A DNA stretch of 64,000 nucleotides from positions 11,081,271 to 11,145,270 of the forward strand of contig OY992834.1 of the NCBI GenBank assembly GCA_963921425.1. The letters are read 5' to 3'. Origin of the DNA: Dryas octopetala (taxonomy: Eukaryota; Streptophyta; Magnoliopsida; Rosales; Rosaceae). Positions within the stretch are counted from its first letter, which is position 1. Every line of letters begins with the position of its first letter. The position numbers and the translations under genes were made by a program. The notes beneath the pieces were generated by a model that was given only the letters and a program-made list of their open reading frames with translations, ran no database searches and was not told where the DNA came from. Shown here one piece after another: positions 1 through 10,804 of the stretch.

Positions 1-176
1 TTCTGCAAGGGATATTTAAAGTTTTGCTGCATAATGGTTGTATGGTTAGCTATATATACATACAACCACCCACCCCCATCACCACACACATGCACGTGTG
101 TGCGCGGAAATTTTCAATTGCAGGACGTCACAGGCATCAATGTGTCTATTATTGATTGCATTGACTGTTCTCTTAC

Positions 177-820
177 CTTAGGTAGTGCTGCAGGCTCGTC
201 CTCAATCTTCAAGGGCACAAAACCAGTGTTTTGTTGAGAGCCCTCCGGCAATAAACTGAAACAAAGAAACAATATAAATTCTCTATCTACCAAATACAAA
301 TAAATTTCAAACTCAATCAAAAATATCTAATACGAGGAAGCCTAAGAAAGTTGTATTACCATCTATTAGTATCCAAATTCAACATAGACATTCTTTCAGG
401 AATATGCGAGGGCGCATAAACTGACATGTCCTGCAATTTCTTTTGCTGCTTCAGCGATGCATCGATGAGTTTCTGCCATCACATTATAACATCTAATTAC
501 AATTCATGAAAATTTATACAAGTAGTCAACCCACCGAACTATCACTAACTTATAAAAAAAAAAAAAAGAACAAGTAAAATTCCTAGGCTTAGTTAAATAG
601 TTTCTAGGCAACAAGATGATGAAAATTGATTCTTTTAACTTCCCTAGTCCGAAGATTAAAATTTTAAATTCATTTTGTAGCTTTACTTTCTACGTAGCCA
701 AACACAACCGAACATTTGAACTAATTCGAAATCTTTCTTTAATTTCAAAAGCTGAATGATGAAAACATTAAAATCTAACACATTGACATATTTAGCATTT
801 CTTATATTTTCTCAGCAACC

Positions 821-855
<35 letters not shown>

Positions 856-1166
856 TACTTTGGCTTTGGGGATGGCTAGGGTTTCGTCGCGCAAGCGGTC
901 CTTGATGGCCTGCACCTGAAGCTCCATGGCCTTCAACACGGCGTCGACGGCCGACAGATCGGTGACGCTGCTGGCCGGGTACACTGCCACGTGGACATGT
1001 TAGAGCTTACGTGGATGCCTGTTATTGGAGAAAACGAATAAAGAAGTGGGCAGTTGGGTCTTTACTTACTGTTTCGCGCGATAACGAGGTCTTGAAGCTC
1101 CGCGATCCGACCGTTGAACGCGGAGATCAGCGAATCCAACGACGCTCCTGCTTTCTTCACCTCCAT
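177..1166 (-). CDS. SKA1: SKA1-like spindle/kinetochore-associated protein, 5' part (first 4 exons, 138 aa)
   Basis: Four exons join in phase on the minus strand: 1166-1070, 983-859, 472-360 and 255-177, all with GT donors and AG acceptors. Together they encode 138 residues, and the rest lies beyond the left edge. The protein starts MEVKKAGASLDSL and continues through ARNMYPASSVTDL, AIPKAKKLIDASLKQQKKLQ and MSVYAPSHIPERM. I recognise this as the N-terminal coiled-coil part of plant SKA1 homologues. In animals SKA1 belongs to the SKA complex, which holds kinetochores to spindle microtubules; a similar role in plants is inferred. The codon for Met-33 (of ARNMYPA) is split by intron 1 (A/TG), and exon 4 ends in phase 0. 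A GA tract lies directly upstream of the start codon. The C-terminal microtubule-binding domain is not in the window. The exon assembly is firm; the name rests on family memory. Confidence 0.85.
825..851. repeat. (GA)n microsatellite in SKA1 intron 2
   Basis: About 13 uninterrupted GA units. On the gene strand this is a CT tract starting 7 nt inside intron 2, right after the donor GTACTTT. Confidence 0.95.
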
Positions 1167-1190
1167 CTCTCCCTCTCTCTCTCTCTCTCT
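1167..1190. repeat. (CT)n tract, GA-rich 5' leader of SKA1
   Basis: CT repeat with one CC interruption directly upstream of the SKA1 start codon. On the gene strand the leader reads (GA)n up to ATGG. Such purine leaders are common in plant promoters and 5' UTRs. 1191-1544 holds no gene I can recognise. Confidence 0.85.
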
Positions 1191-1544
1191 ACAGAAAAAT
1201 TTAAGTGTTTTGTTCGGTTTGTTGTGTAGTTGTTGGAAAATCTTCAGTTTTATTTTTCAATTTGGGAAAGTTGTTTTGGCGGTAAAAAAACGAGAACCGT
1301 TTCAGGAATGCGAAGATAAAAACGACGACGTTTATACGTTCAATAAAATGCAAATTACAAACATAATAGAAAGAGTAGAGAGATAGACAGTACACAATTT
1401 AACCCAAAACAAATGGTAAAGAAAGAGATAGATTAGAGTAATACAATTATAAATTTAATATTGAGAATAGCTTTTTGTTGTTGTTTTTTTTTTTTTTTTG
1501 GCCATTAGCTTTTTGTTGTTGGAATGGTGGAGATAGGAGATTTA

Positions 1545-1844
1545 GGGCCTATTTGGTAATGCTTATATAGGAAGCATTTTCATTTAGTAGTGCTTTCACT
1601 TAGTAGCGTTTTCACTAGGAACGCTTTTGTTAGAAAAACATGAAAAAAAATTCAAGTGATTCTTGTGAATATTCTTGAAAGCGCTTCATGAGGAAGCACT
1701 TGGTAGGTGCTTCAACAGGAAGTGATTCTAAGTACTTTTATAATTCAAAAACGCTTTTATTTTCGATTGCCAAACACAAGAAAAAACACTTTTAATTATT
1801 TGAAAGCACTTTTAAAGCTTCTAAAAGCACTGCTAAACAAGCCC
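1545..1844. mobile_element. MITE-like TIR element, ~300 bp
   Basis: The left end GGGCCTATTTGGTAATGCTT is an imperfect inverted match to the right end (AAGCACTGCTAAACAAGCCC). The subterminal sequence repeats the AGCGCTTT/AAGCACTT motif many times, as in small non-autonomous DNA transposons. Both ends are flanked by TA (TTA on the left, TAA on the right). It has no coding capacity, and I cannot assign the superfamily. 1848-2160 shows no gene. Confidence 0.6.
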
Positions 1845-2168
1845 TAACCTTAAACTTGAGACTCTACTCAATAGACAATCATTCCATTTATAGTGAACAG
1901 CTTCGAAATTTCTGAATTATTTTGTCTTTTGGACTAAAAAAAGCCCATCTTTGTTATTATGTAAGCAAAAAATCTTAGCATTGAATTAAAATATATTTAT
2001 ATATAAAATAAGTTTTAACTCAAAAAGGGAAATAAAAAACTACAAGTAAAGGGCTTGTATGCCAAAGGCCTGGTTCGTTTAAAGCCCAGCACAATCATAG
2101 GACAGATCCGACATTAACAAACCCATTATACATGGGCCGCACTTGGCCCGTTTGGCACCTTTATTATA

Positions 2169-4146
2169 GGGTGCTGCTATTTGCACACCCTTTTTTTTCT
2201 TTTTGCACACCCTTTTGTAAAAAAATAATAAAAAATTAAAGGAAAAGACCACACTCACACTCACCCTCACCCAACACACCCCAACTCCATTTTTTCTCTT
2301 TTGCACACCCCATCAACAGACAAAAAAAAACACACACACCCAGCCACACACACCCCCCTTCATCTCCCTCACCCGAGACCACACCCACCCACCCGACCAC
2401 ACCCACCCACCCACGCAGCCCTCTGTTTTTTTTTCCTTCCAAGCCCGGCAGCCCCTTTCTCCTTTCCACTCGCCCAATCACCACCGCGCGCAGCACCACC
2501 TTTCTCGCAGCACCACCACCGCGCGCCACCACTAACCACCATCTTCCTTTCTCTCCGCATGCACCATCACCACAGCACCCCCAAAACAGCCACCACAACC
2601 AGCCCGGAAGCCCCTCCTCGGCTCCTCCATCTCTCTCTCTCTCCTTCCCTCTTCCCTCTCTCCTCTCTCCCTTCTCTCTTCCCTCCCTTTCTCTGTCGCT
2701 GCGGTTGGTTCGGTAGACAACCACCGAACGAAACTAATGGTTTCGGCAAATGACTGCCGAACGAAACTGACAGCTTCGACGGATGGCTACCGAACGAACC
2801 CGCCGGTTTCGGCGGATGACTACCGAACGGCCTGCGCGCGAGGAAGGTCCGATGGTGGTACTGCTGCGAGAAAGGAAGATGGTGGTTAGTGGTGGCGCAT
2901 ATGCATATGCTTGAAAACCCACTGTACAGAAGAAACATAAGTAGTTTGCATATGCAATAAGAAATAGCTTTGTTGTATTATTCCTCTGCTTTTTTGCCTC
3001 TGTTAAGTGGAGTTGCTTTTCGGTGGATGCCCCTGTCATGTTATGTCTACACTCTACATAACATTGGTCTGCAAATATCTCTTGTAAAATAGGAAAGCAT
3101 AGGTTGCAACATATATTGACTCTCCTTCAAATGGTATGCACCATGTCTACAGTTTGTTTTTGGTTTATCTTATTTGGTTGGCCATTTAAGTATGGGAAAC
3201 CTGTCACATAATGAACAATTTTATCAGTTTTATGAATAGAAAATTCAGTCTGAGATGTAACCATGCGTTTCAATGGTTTGTCAGTCGAAAGTCTTGCATT
3301 GTTTTCCTTCATATATTTTTCTAATTGAAGGTTACACTTGACTCAATCCACAGCCCTCAACTGCAGTGTGATTCTACGTGGTCAAGACCTTAAATTGTGG
3401 TTTATATCCATGAAAATCTGAAGTTATAGGGGCTAAAACAATGCAGGCGAATCTGTTAAACCGCGGACTTTTCCCTCTCTAAATGATTAATGATGCAGTT
3501 TTCACATTTATGTTTCAGAAGTTATGTGCCAGCACCTTAAGCTTTGGTCCTGGGTGACTATTGAGAAATGAGCCTACCTGCGCACCTGGTGCTGATAAAA
3601 TAGTTGTGGTCTGGTCCGTCTGGAGGTTATTTATCATCTCCAAAGTAATTTAAGCAGGTTTCCTACCATCCTGATAAAAAGCCTCCAAACAACAGCCTGG
3701 TAAAAAGGCAAACATACAGACAAACAACAAAAAACAGAAATTGATCGATATGGACTAGTTCCCTGCTTACATAATCTGCCAAAAGCATCGCATTTACTGA
3801 ATGTTGAATTATCAACAACAGACCATAAAAGGCCTAATTACCCATATATATATATATTGAATTATTTGGTACCCCCGAGTACGTCTCTCTAGAATCAAAT
3901 ATTAGGAGAGGTGGTGCCGGAGAGAGGAGAGGTGGGGATGGGGTGTGTGGGTGAGGGAGTGTGTACGGGGGGGGGGAGATGGGGATGGGGTGTGTGATTT
4001 TTGGGTGTGTGTTTTTTTTTTCTGTTTAGGAAGGGTGTGCAAAAAGAAAAATAGATGGGGTATAAGGGTCTTTTCCTTTGAGTTTTTTTTTGTTTTTAGG
4101 AAAGGGTGTGCAAAGAGAAAAAAAGGGTGTGCAAATAGCAGCACTC
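2169..4146. mobile_element. ~2 kb non-autonomous TIR element with 8-bp target duplication
   Basis: The left end GGGTGCTGCTATTTGCACAC and the right end match as inverted repeats over at least 22 bp with one mismatch (GAGTGCTGC on the right). Similarity extends inward through T-rich sequence that repeats TTTGCACACCC two or three times at each end. The direct repeat TTATTATA flanks it exactly (2161-2168 and 4147-4154). Termini starting with G suggest a Mutator-like element, but an 8-bp duplication is also typical of hAT, so the superfamily is open. Inside are C-rich simple sequence (2250-2700), a 33-bp minisatellite (2721-2832) and about 1 kb of ordinary-looking sequence (2880-3870) that could be captured host DNA. 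There is no transposase frame. Confidence 0.85.
2721..2832. repeat. 33-bp minisatellite, 3.4 units
   Basis: Units start at 2721, 2754, 2787 and 2820 and share the core CCGAACGAA...TTCGGCGGATG. The unit is a multiple of three. On the minus strand one frame gives an 11-residue repeat of the form FGSHPPKPAGS, FGSHPSKLSVS, FGSHLPKPLVS. The surrounding frame is low-complexity and I do not call a gene. Confidence 0.85.
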
Positions 4147-4154
4147 TTATTATA

Positions 4155-5702
4155 TAAGACAGCACGTACTGATCCTTCATTGAGATCCTAAAATTATAAA
4201 AGCTCCCCAGTTGCTTGCCAGTTGTTCAAGCAAATTCTTGAAACAAGTTTACATCTAAGCTTTCAGAAAGTACAACAAAAATTTCCAACCTCCAAGCAGA
4301 GGCTGAGGAGGCATGCATGGATGAGGAGTACTTAACCCAATATTATATAAATTAGAGTACAAATACAAATTAAATTAATTGGTTAAACAAGGTTGGCCAG
4401 CTCCACTAAATCTTGGGAGACAAAATGTATAGGGAGCTTCAAATCTGGTTTCTTAATTAGCTAGACAGAAGTGATCTCATCTTGGAATCTCCAACTTTCT
4501 CCTACCTCTTTTTTTTTTTTTTTTTTTTTCTTTTCTTTATTTGGGATGAATGAGGAAGAAAGAAAAAAACAAAGAAACAAGGAACGGAAATTAACAAGGC
4601 TATGTGATGGGGATTAGGTGGGGTGCAATTTGAGCCATTGGATCACATTGGGAAGAGACACATTGGGTTCATTTTTATGGCATTTGTTTGTTGGCTTTGT
4701 TGAGAATTTTGGCTACTAGGGATACATGGGATGTTTGTCTCCATTACCCATGTACAAAAAAGATGGTACTTAAATTCTTGATTATCATAATTTGGTTTAT
4801 TGGGATTTTAAAAGTCAGTTAAATTACATTTACAGTTTATGTGTTTTTGGGAGACACCCTTGAAAATGTTGCATCTTATGTCTCTCTATTGTTAGGTCTG
4901 GGTCCTCTGGGGCATGGTGTCCAATGACCACTATATATTGTTGATGTACGTATGTGATTAAACTATTGTTGAGTAATAAACAATCAAATCAAATGGACTT
5001 AATTGGCGGATGGTTTTGTGAACAATTATATTATATAATGCGATGAAGGTCAAGCAGCAGAAAAGGTTCACTGTCTTTTCTTGGCATAACAAAATGAAAA
5101 TAAAAAGGGACTAAGTGGACTTGGCCTTAGAAGTTTATTGCATTGTCAACGACCTCAAAAAGTTAGGCAATTAAGGACCCGCCAAAAGGTCACAAACGTA
5201 TTACCAGTAACATTGGGTGGCATTGTTGGGGCTTGCATTTCGGTTGCATTTGTGGGGTTTTTTTAACTTTACCTTGTTAGTTTGAAATTATAAAATTGTT
5301 AGATTGATATATATTATTGGTTAAATTCTAACCGTTTTAAGTTTTTGGGTACAGTGATTGTTTAACATTGTATCATAACCTTATTTACAGGGTTTTGGGG
5401 TTTAAAATCCTTCATCTCTCAAATTTGTTTCTTTCTTATTACATTGAATTTTGAACTTAAAATCTACCATATTTTCACCTCATCTCAATACGAATTGAGC
5501 TAGAGTTTACTAAGTGTCATTAAAAATTAAGTACACATCTCACTCAAGAAAAAATAATTAAAAAAAGAATCAAGTATACCTAAAGTCATATTTTTATTTT
5601 TGTGAACCATATATAAGAGGCAAATAATCTGAACCCAATTCACTAATAGTACTACTAGCCACTAGGCTGGACATATGAGTATTTAAGGTAATAGAGAAAT
5701 AT
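4155..5702. other. Intergenic, no gene seen
   Basis: AT-rich DNA with a poly-T run near 4509-4530 and no coding pattern, splice-consistent exon series or terminal inverted repeat that I can support. Confidence 0.6.
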
Positions 5703-5715
5703 ATATAGATGAGTT

Positions 5716-5813
5716 TGTTTCTTCTGAGATATTCAATAAATTGAAACGATATAGGGAAGATTAGCATGGCCCTGTGCGTAAGGATAACATATGTACACGC
5801 ATTAATCAAGAAA
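5716..5813 (+). pseudogene. U6 snRNA pseudogene, copy 1
   Basis: Resembles plant U6 snRNA from the 5' stem region to the 3' end: ATTGAAACGATA, AGATTAGCATGGCCC, TGCGTAAGGATAACA and CACGCATTAATCAAGAAA. It has substitutions and a small insertion (ATATGT) before the CACGCA block. I see no upstream sequence element of the TCCCACATCG type and no clean T-run terminator, so it is probably inactive. Confidence 0.85.
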
Positions 5814-5828
5814 CATATAGATGAATTT

Positions 5829-5910
5829 GTTCTTTTGGAGACATCCGATAAAATTGAAACGATACAGAAAAGATTAACATGGCCACGGATGACACGCATC
5901 AATGGAAAAA
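5829..5910 (+). pseudogene. U6 snRNA pseudogene, copy 2
   Basis: A second U6-like copy directly downstream: TTTTGGAGACATCCGATAAA, ATTGAAACGATACAGA, AGATTAACATGGCC and GATGACACGCATCAATGGAA. It is closer to U6 than copy 1 at the 5' end but lacks the CCTGCGCAAG segment. Each copy is preceded by TATAGATGA[G/A]TTTGTT, and a partial third start follows at ~5914. The array therefore arose by tandem duplication with a unit of about 111 bp. Confidence 0.85.
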
Positions 5911-5949
5911 ATATAGATAAGTTTCAAATTGAGCTGATCAACAATTGAA

Positions 5950-7375
5950 ATAGTGTCCCCACTCATGCATGTTTTTGTGTTCACAGCATTGCTCTTAGAA
6001 GATTCATTGCTAAGCTTCCAAACAAAGGAATATATCAATTAGAATAAGTAATGTGGGGTCAAAATAGTATACATAAGTGCCATCCCTCATTAACTAAGAC
6101 ACACCACCACTTCATCTCACAACCAATATGCTCACCGGCCACATCAATTAATTAGTCTTAGAATAGATATATGTATTCCCTTCGATCAGTCAAGTGTATC
6201 ACCTATTTAATGCTTTTTAATCCAATTCATTGTTTACCAGCCTTGACAACAAACTTGAAGATGCATGCTCAACATTTATCGATCAAATTAAGGTCAAAGA
6301 TGAGGACAGATCGAATAACATACATATATAATTCAACGATCGAATTGGTCCCAACATATCATCTGAAGATTCTGATCGAACAAGTTAACAAATCAATATG
6401 TATCTACTGGCCGGGCTACTAATATGCATATATAAGCACAGTTTTGCACCACATGCATATATGCATGCGTGCAGTACAGCCAGCTTAATTTGCTTGCGCG
6501 GATTGGTTGAACATATAAATGTGTATCATATATATATATGATCGATCTCCTGCTGGCATTACCGTTTACAGTGAGACTGAGCATGTGGTGATGTATATAC
6601 CCTAAATTATTTTTGCCATTAATTGTTAACGCTAGTGCATGCAATTGCCGAACCATTCATTTGCCAAAAATAACCATCTAAAACTAGAATAGCTAGCTAG
6701 CTAGGCAGGTGTGTATGTACATGTCTTAATTTGCACCAATCTTTAACACCCCCACGTGAAGAGGTCAAAGTAATATCGAGTAATGATCGAATCCCACGTC
6801 CTACGTACAGTACTCCTAACTACAACAATATGTAACAAGGTAGAAGAAAGAAGAAAAATTAATAGTAGAAAAGAATAAGAAGAACTAGCTAGCATTATCT
6901 GATCGATGTACATTAATATATATATATATATGGGATGAAAAATTCTGGCCAAAAACAAAAGGGGATAAAAATTAAGCATAGTAAGTGGTATATAATATCC
7001 ACTCGAATTTCATTATATGTTATACATGAGTCATATATATATATATATATATATATGTGATAGTACTTTTGCCAGCAACATACACTAGCTAGCAAGCATT
7101 AATTTGCACCCTACATATACCTAGCTATAGCTAGCTAGGACGTCTATGAGGTCCTACAAGTACTTCTTGACAACTTCCCACACATGCATGCATGCTATGA
7201 TATGAATTATGATCGATCATCATGGAATATGCATTGACGATCCAAGAGAAGTAGTAGTATATATTAGTATTAATATATATTGCTGCAAATTAATTAAAGA
7301 GGGGAATAAACCAAAACCGGCCAGTAAATAAGTACTACTGATGACCGATGGATGTTGTTATTCATTAATAGAACT
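5950..7375. other. Intergenic, AT-rich with palindromic short motifs and (TA)n
   Basis: No gene recognised. The stretch is rich in GATCGATC, GCTAGCTAGC and GCATGCATGC motifs and has (TA)n tracts near 6916-6931 and 7033-7056. Its 3' end includes the downstream flank of the RGF gene. Confidence 0.6.
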
Positions 7376-7992
7376 TCAGTTGTGAGAAGGAGGGTGTGTC
7401 TTTGGGGGTGAGTAGTCCACATTAAACCCAGGTTGCTTCTGAACACTACGTTTCGGCACACGCCATGAAACTGATGAGGAGGAGGATGATGATGAAAACA
7501 GCTGCTGCTGATGAGACGGCGTCGTCTTATGACCATGATATGCACTTTGAAGAACATGAGCTGCAGTACCTGATGAGCTTGCAGATGATGAAGTTGTAAT
7601 TGATCCTTTTCTTTTTTTCATGAGGTTGGCCTTGGCCTTCTTTGTGTACTGTATGGATTCTTTAGTATCATCATGATCAATATCCTCAATCAATTGGCTG
7701 CTTTCTCCTTTTGTACTCACTTCTTCAGGTACTACTGTCTTTGGTGATGTGAAAGACTTCACGTTTGGCACAACTACCCTTTCTTCATCAGTACTCTGCA
7801 CAAAATACCATTAAATTTAATTACCCAATACACACACACACATATATATATAATTTCTATTTATGCTATGCCACAACTCAAAGTGAAAGAAGAAGATTCA
7901 CTTTGTTGGAAGAGATTTGAAGTTCGGATTTCTATTCTTCCAGATAAAGAAAAAATGAAAAAAGAAAGAAGAAGAAGAAGTAATATTAGTTT

Positions 7993-8029
<37 letters not shown>

Positions 8030-8201
8030 TGACTATTGATGGAGTACCAACCATGGTGTTGAAGTGAAAGATTGTGTTTTCAGGCTGCTTCTTATGATCA
8101 AGTAACGCACCGGGATGCCGGGCATCACATGCATGCAAAGAAAGGCATACAAGAAAAAGAAGGAGACAGAAACGCGTAGTAGTAGTAGTAATGGTTGACA
8201 T
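7376..8201 (-). CDS. RGF/GOLVEN/CLEL secreted peptide precursor, 189 aa
   Basis: Two exons: 8201-8052 (50 codons) and 7795-7376, joined in phase 0 by a GT-AG intron that contains a (TA)n tract. The N-terminus has a signal peptide: MSTITTTTTR, the hydrophobic stretch FCLLLFLVCLSLHA, then a probable cleavage site before CDARHP. The middle is a variable hydrophilic propeptide with K-rich and Ser-rich runs. The protein ends exactly with DYSPPKTHPPSHN. This matches the root meristem growth factor/GOLVEN consensus: Asp-Tyr for tyrosine sulfation, a conserved proline, and a terminal HN. Such peptides are secreted, sulfated and sensed by RGFR/RGI receptor kinases to control root meristem activity and gravitropism. 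Which family member this is cannot be told from the sequence alone. Confidence 0.88.
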
Positions 8202-8356
8202 ATTAAGATTGAAACAATGGGTAGCAAGGAAATCTAGCAGAGCAGGTTCTGAGGTTTTGGGATGTTAGTATTGTAGTAGTAATGCTAATGAACTACTGGT
8301 GTGTGGTATATGTAGTGTAGGGAGAGAGAGAGGTAGAAATGAGCATTAAATGCAGG

Positions 8357-8363
8357 TATATAT
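8357..8363 (-). promoter_or_regulatory. Candidate TATA box of the RGF gene
   Basis: The minus strand reads CAAATATATACC about 155 bp upstream of the RGF start codon. This spacing allows transcription to start near 8330 and a leader of roughly 130 nt. It is prediction only. Confidence 0.4.
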
Positions 8364-8625
8364 TTGATGATCAGAAGATTTAAGAGGTTGTCTTGTGTAG
8401 ATAGCACAAGAACATGGAGGTGTATGGGTAAAGTGTAGAAGAAAAGGAAAATTAAGATATGGGTGGTCTCCCTTTTTGTCCTTTCTTTCTCGGCCCCCCT
8501 CTCTCTAATTTCAATTTGTGTTGGGTCCCAAGACACACACACACACACCAGTACACCACCACCACCAAGAGAAAAAGAGAAGCAACTTACACCCTTCTTC
8601 ACATTATATATGGGGGCCGGGTTAA

Positions 8626-8673
8626 CTCTCTCTCTCTCTCTCTCTCTCTCTCTTGAGTGAGAGAGAGAGAGAG
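8626..8673. repeat. (CT)n-(GA)n inverted microsatellite
   Basis: A CT tract (8626-8652) is followed at once by TTGAGTGA-type spacer and a GA tract (8657-8673), giving a near-perfect hairpin about 450 bp upstream of the RGF start. Confidence 0.9.
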
Positions 8674-8699
8674 TCAAAGAGAGATTTACTTTTCAAGTA

Positions 8700-9205
8700 G
8701 CTAGCATAGAAATAAACTATTAAGTAATAGAAAAGTGGGACTGCATGCATTAGATGTGAAACAAATAACAAGATCAAGAAAACTAGTGTCTACCTAATTG
8801 TTAATACCGAGGACCCTCCAATATATATTACTTGTCTTTGAGTTGTATGTATTCTCCATTTGCATGGGTTTTGCGTCCCTGTTCTTAGCCCTGCCTCCCT
8901 TTTTACCCTCTTGGACTGTAGTGTGGACTATACTGTGATGAATGTTTTTAATCGCAACCACTTAACTCGATCTATGATTATTATTTTATGAGAAATTAAT
9001 CATATTGTATGTGGTCACACTAAAAAATTAGCTAGGAATTCAATGACCCTTTTTGATTAATGTGTAGTTTAGACATACTGAATAAAAAAAAAAATATATT
9101 TTTTAAGGATAATGTGTAAAATGAAAGAATGAGGTAAAAAAAAAAAACAACACTTATCAAGTAACACACTCTCTTCTCTACTTTTTTTTTTCTCTCAACT
9201 ATAAG
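8700..9205. other. Intergenic, no gene seen
   Basis: AT-rich upstream flank of the RGF gene and of the next transposon. No coding or RNA gene signal was recognised. Confidence 0.55.
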
Positions 9206-9600
9206 AGCCCGTTTGGTTCAAGTTTTACAAGGGTTGGAATGAGAAAATAATTTCATTCTCATGTTTGGTAAGTACAGCCATGAAAATTAGTTTCCTGGCT
9301 CATGAGAATCTGATGCACCCAGATGAGAGAAAATGAATATCCTTCCTTTTAGCTTGAGTTTTGTTTTCTCTTTCCTTGAGAAAGCATTAATTACACTTTT
9401 CTAGACAATTATATCCCTTTAATTTAATATTTGATGATATCAATTTTAACCACAACAAATTCTTCACATTATATATATATAATAAATGAGGGTATAATTG
9501 AAAAATAGAATAATTTTTATTTCTTATTCCTACACAAAGCAAACATAGGAATGGAAAAGAAAAGGTAATTCTAATTGGTTTACTTTTTCAGCATTACTAA

Positions 9601-9870
9601 CACTACAAGAAAAACATATTTGGGTAACGAAACTTTGGGCGACGAACAAGAAAATTTGTCGCTCAATGTCATACAAATTTGGGCGATGACTTGTTCTTTG
9701 GGCGACGAATACCATCTTCCTCGCCTAAATTTACTTTGGGCGACGACATCATTTCGTCTCCTAAACTCACGCGCCAAAATATTAATTGACAAATACATTG
9801 GGCGAGGAAACCTTAAATTCGTGCCCAAATGTACTTTGGGAGACAACAAATTTCGTTGCCCAAGGGTTAT
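9601..9870. repeat. Left CACTA subterminal repeat array
   Basis: Repeated GGGCGACGA, GGGCGAGGAA and TCGCCCAA motifs in both orientations, the type of site recognised by the small CACTA protein TNPA/TNP1 in characterised elements. Confidence 0.85.
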
Positions 9871-9915
9871 TCCTTTTTTTTTTTTGTACAATTATATATA
9901 TGTTATTCATACAAT

Positions 9916-10740
9916 GCGATCGTGTTTCCAACGATCCAAACCGTTCAATTTTTAATTCCTCATTGAAAGATCAGCATTGCAAAAAATTAGGATTATTGGA
10001 GATGTAAAAGTTATGTAACGGTGCTCGAATGTATGAATGATCAAGAATTTGCTAATACTAATCGATGGAGTAGATGAATTCTGATTTGGGCGATTTTTTG
10101 CAGGAATGATCTTTGAGTATAAACGAATAAAATGAACGGCTCCGATTCTTGAAATTACATTGTAGTCTTCACAATTGTTGAATCGACAAAATTTCAACGA
10201 AAAAGCTATAGAATTATACTCTTTAAGTGTATTTGTATGTAGAATATCACTTTTCTATTGTGTTTTTAACGATCCGAATCGATCATTTCTTTGTGCCCTA
10301 CTTAAAGATCATCCATGCAAAAAATGATCACAATTGGAGATATAGAAGTTAGGTTTGACATTTAGGGTGTATGAACGATCTTGATTCTTATAATAATAAT
10401 CGAACGGGTAGATGAACTCCGATTGAGCCAATTTTTTGCAGGGTTGATCTTTGAGTATGAACGTATATGATGAATGGCTCTGATCGTGATAATCACGTTG
10501 TGGTCTTCACAATTATTGAAGCTACAAGGTTTTAACGAAAGAGTTAATAGAATTTTATTCTTCAAGTGTAAAAACCGTTCATTTATATGTACAATCTCAT
10601 ATGTCGATCGTGTTTTCAATGATCCGAACTGTTCATTTATTAGTTTCTCACTCAAAGATTATTCTTGCAGAAAATTAGGTCAATTGGAGATGTAGAAGTT
10701 TGGTATCGGAGCTCGAATGTAGGAATGATCGTTTTGTAAT
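9916..10740. repeat. ~350-bp tandem repeat inside the CACTA element
   Basis: The motif CGTGTTTCCAACGATCC recurs as TGTGTTTTTAACGATCC near 10260 and CGTGTTTTCAATGATCC near 10610, giving two full units and a partial third. Each unit holds the same order of landmarks: TTTTTTGCAGG, GATCTTTGAGTAT, GTCTTCACAATT and GGAGATGTAGAAGTT. It is non-coding, and divergence of the units suggests an old array. Confidence 0.8.
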
Positions 10741-10804
10741 AATGATTTGGGCGAGGAACTTAACATTTTGTCGCCCAAAGTGACTTTAACGTTTTAACGT
10801 TTCC

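Noticed and set aside
1..176. Possible fifth SKA1 exon
   Set aside because: No acceptor followed by SKA1-like residues was found before the window edge, so the gene is called partial.
2236..2938. Several overlapping open frames rich in Arg/Gly/Pro/Ser
   Set aside because: Low-complexity C-rich DNA inside a TIR element leaves frames open on both strands. No splice structure or known domain.
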